From JBJXFY01 sp046155815 (GTDB taxonomy: Bacteria; Verrucomicrobiota; Verrucomicrobiia; Limisphaerales; CAIMTB01): a stretch of 6,894 nt of DNA. Below, in pieces: positions 4,971-6,894 of this stretch. Under the pieces are notes generated by a model. That model had not been told where the DNA came from and did no database searches. It worked only from the letters and a program-made list of their open reading frames with translations. A program made the translations under genes and the position numbers. Location of the stretch: contig JBJXFY010000432.1 of assembly GCA_046155815.1 (NCBI GenBank), forward strand, positions 1 through 6,894. Reading direction: 5' to 3'. How positions within the stretch are numbered: the first letter of the stretch is position 1; every line of letters starts with the position of its first letter.

Positions 4971-6894
4971 TCAGGGATCGGCGGGGCTGATCTCCAGCCG
5001 GTAGAACCCCGCCGCGGGCGGCGCGCCGGTGTCCACCATCGAAGCCAGGCCGGCCGGCGCGTCCACGGCGAGCGGGCCAAGGCGCGTGACGGCGCCGGGC
5101 AGCGAGGCCTGACGCAGGGCGAGATATCGTCGTTCGCCCGCCGCCGGGCCGGCGGTGAGCGCCACGCCGCCGGGCGGCTGGGGGGCCAGCCGCAGCCAAG
5201 GCTGCGAGCGCGCGTCCGTCGGGTCCGTGCCGGCGACGAACTCCTCACCATTCGTAAGGCCGTCACCGTCGGCGTCATCGCCGGGCGGCGGCGGAGTGCC
5301 GGGAAAAAAATGCTGCGTCCACCACGCGGGGGGATTCGCGGGATCAAGGGCGTCCTGCTCCGGGCGCCAGCGGAACTCGACGGCGTCGGCGAGGACGAGG
5401 CGGCCGGATTCGCCGGTGTTGTTCCGCAGGCGGACGAAGGCACCGTCCGCCGGCAGCGCCACATTCGTCCACGCAGCCACGACGCCGGCGGCGGTCTGGT
5501 CCACCAGCACGAGGTTCGTGCCGCCGGGCGTGACCAGTTCGAAGGGCGCGCGGGCGCTGCGGTTGCCGCCGGGCGGGAAGATCAGACGGACATCGTACCG
5601 GCCGGGTACCAGCCTGCCGGAGGGCCAGATGGCGGTGGCGGTGGCCGTGGCTGCGGTGCCGGCGAAGGCGTAGTCCGGGCCGTGCTTGCCGGCGGCGGAG
5701 GTGCCGAGGGACCACGGGCCGGAAAGCGCGGCGTCGCGGTTGTCCACGAGGCTGTTGCCGGCGGGAGACAAGGCGAGCACCGGGCCGGCGTGTTCCGCGC
5801 CATCCGGGGCCGTGGTCACCACGCGGAGACAAAGGGGCCGGGCCGAAGGCAGGCCGCCGAGCCACACCGAATGACGGGTTGCGGGCGGCAGCGAGCGGAC
5901 CGTCGCCAGGGCACACGGCGACGCGCCCAGCTCGATCCGCGCGGCCGCTTCCGTCGCCGTGGTGAAGGAAACCACCGCCGCGTCGGCCCCCGCGGACACG
6001 CGGGCCTCGCGCGGGGCCGCGGGCGGGAGCGCCGCGGGCAGCTCGAGCAGGTTGGTCGCCACGAGGCCGGGCTGGACGTGGAAGACATTCGTCGCCGCGC
6101 GGTCGCCGAGGGCGGCGAACGCGGTGTACGCGCCGGGAGGAAGCTCGACCACGCCAAAGAAGCCGTTGGCATCCGTGAGGAACGCGCGGTTCACCGGGCC
6201 GCAGAGCGTGACCACGACGTCCTCCGCCCCGCCGCCGGCTGCCGGGTCGTGCAGCTGGCCGAGCAGGTGGCCGGTGGCGGGGCTGGTTTTCCAGGGCATT
6301 TCCGGGACGGGGGCGGGCTCGGCGAAGGGCGGATCGGGATTCTGCGCGCCGGCGAGCGTGAGCGCGTCGAGGAACTGCGCGCGCGTCCCGCCGTCGCTGG
6401 TCGCGTGGTAGGAGTAGCCGGCGAAGCCCTGCGCGCGGCGGCCGGCGGGCGTGGCGGTGCGTGTGGAGCGGATCTGGCCGAGCGAGTTGGAAATCGTGTT
6501 CAGGTACAGCGCGCCGCCGAGCGCGACGTGGCGGCCGTAGGCGTGGTCCTTGGCGAAGAGGCTCCAGTTGGCCCAGGCCTGCGCGTACTGGCGCTGGTCG
6601 AAGTAGGCCATCGGCACGTTCAGGTCGAGCAGGCCCTCCTCCAGCCACGCGCGCCAGTCCTGGAGCACCTCGGAGTACGCCGCGGACGTCGGCCACTGCG
6701 CGGTGGTGGTGATGCCCGGCGCAAAGGTGATGGTGGCGGCGGAGACCTTCAGCGCCGGCCGCCGGGCGAGCAGCTCGAGGTACGTGCGGCGCACGAGCGC
6801 CGTGACCTCGTCGCGGCGGAACCGGAGCCACGCCGCGTCGTCCGGCGCGGGCCGGTCCGTGCGGCCCGTGCGCCGCTGGAAGCGCTGCACGGCG
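4971..6894 (-). CDS. GHL10-type glycosylhydrolase-like multidomain secreted protein (5' end outside window)
   Basis: The frame is open to the right edge, so the true start, signal peptide and first part of the catalytic barrel are missing. Numbering from the codon at 6890, residues 1-200 match the C-terminal half of a family 10 glycosylhydrolase-like (DUF187/GHL10) domain: DDAAWLRFRRDEVTALVRR (17-35), LKVSAATITFAPG (47-59), LQDWRAWLEEGLLDLNVPMA (76-95) and GFAGYSYHA (155-163). Next come a carboxypeptidase-regulatory/Cna-B-like fold (about 206-262), an FN3-like segment (292-375) and a Golvesin-type sandwich (381-508; VDNRDAA, WPSGRLVPGRYDVRL, VDQTAAGVVAAW, ADAVEF). A calcium-type loop DDADGDGLTNGEEF (538-551) and an ending with GFYRLEIS (628-635) follow. 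It probably acts on polysaccharide or peptidoglycan outside the cytoplasm, substrate unknown. Other readings are a binding rather than hydrolytic protein. The FKBP gene follows 65 bp downstream. Confidence 0.88.
   Translation of the reverse strand, partial: AVQRFQRRTGRTDRPAPDDAAWLRFRRDEVTALVRRTYLELLARRPALKVSAATITFAPGITTTAQWPTSAAYSEVLQDWRAWLEEGLLDLNVPMAYFDQRQYAQAWANWSLFAKDHAYGRHVALGGALYLNTISNSLGQIRSTRTATPAGRRAQGFAGYSYHATSDGGTRAQFLDALTLAGAQNPDPPFAEPAPVPEMPWKTSPATGHLLGQLHDPAAGGGAEDVVVTLCGPVNRAFLTDANGFFGVVELPPGAYTAFAALGDRAATNVFHVQPGLVATNLLELPAALPPAAPREARVSAGADAAVVSFTTATEAAARIELGASPCALATVRSLPPATRHSVWLGGLPSARPLCLRVVTTAPDGAEHAGPVLALSPAGNSLVDNRDAALSGPWSLGTSAAGKHGPDYAFAGTAATATATAIWPSGRLVPGRYDVRLIFPPGGNRSARAPFELVTPGGTNLVLVDQTAAGVVAAWTNVALPADGAFVRLRNNTGESGRLVLADAVEFRWRPEQDALDPANPPAWWTQHFFPGTPPPPGDDADGDGLTNGEEFVAGTDPTDARSQPWLRLAPQPPGGVALTAGPAAGERRYLALRQASLPGAVTRLGPLAVDAPAGLASMVDTGAPPAAGFYRLEISPADP

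Noticed and set aside
2704..5004. 766-codon open frame on the plus strand
   Set aside because: It runs antisense through tdh and the FKBP gene and across the regulator in another frame; the product is low-complexity Gly/Ala/Arg with no recognisable domain.
4906..5199. N-terminal extension of the FKBP gene up to 5199
   Set aside because: It would overlap the end of the glycosylhydrolase-like gene by over 220 bp and bury a good signal peptide in the middle of the protein.
4439..5464. 341-codon minus-strand frame overlapping the FKBP and glycosylhydrolase-like genes
   Set aside because: An Arg/Pro/Ala-rich alternate-frame product of two well-supported genes on the same strand.

Overview
The window is a very GC-rich bacterial segment with strong G/C bias at third codon positions. 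The best guess for the source is a member of the Verrucomicrobiota, possibly Opitutales-like. This rests mainly on the right-hand gene: a family 10 glycosylhydrolase-like (GHL10) protein with a carboxypeptidase-regulatory-like fold, an FN3-like part, a Golvesin-type carbohydrate-binding-like domain and a 'DxDxDGLTNGEE' calcium motif, a combination frequent in that phylum. The affiliation is an inference, not a measurement.

Layout from left to right. (1) 1-667 has no gene I can support. Its left part looks featureless, while 305-630 holds a compact cluster of a repeated 23-nt motif in both orientations, partly arranged as 40-nt tandem units. A terminator-like hairpin sits at 643-662. (2) 668-3284, minus strand, carries the two-step threonine-to-glycine pathway: tdh (threonine 3-dehydrogenase) upstream and kbl (glycine C-acetyltransferase) downstream. 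They are separated by an unusually wide 406-nt gap that holds a possible 62-residue basic protein and two hairpins. (3) 3416-3997, plus strand, is a divergently transcribed XRE-HTH/cupin regulator, a natural candidate for control of tdh/kbl. A perfect 14-bp palindrome overlaps its first codons. (4) A perfect 11-bp-stem hairpin at 4015-4047 separates the regulator from the convergent genes on its right. (5) 4066-6894, minus strand, holds a secreted FKBP-type peptidyl-prolyl isomerase preceded by the 5'-truncated GHL10 gene.

Functionally there are two blocks. In the first, threonine is oxidised by Tdh to 2-amino-3-ketobutyrate, which Kbl cleaves with CoA to glycine and acetyl-CoA; the cupin regulator next door may sense a small metabolite. 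In the second, a secreted, multi-domain carbohydrate-active enzyme candidate lies immediately upstream of an envelope proline isomerase that could assist folding of exported proteins, though this link is only positional. I see no phage, transposon, CRISPR array, tRNA or rRNA. I do not see convincing evidence for a wholly new multi-gene system. The most unexplained items are the mixed-orientation repeat cluster, the small ORF with hairpins inside the tdh-kbl gap, and the palindrome at the regulator start.
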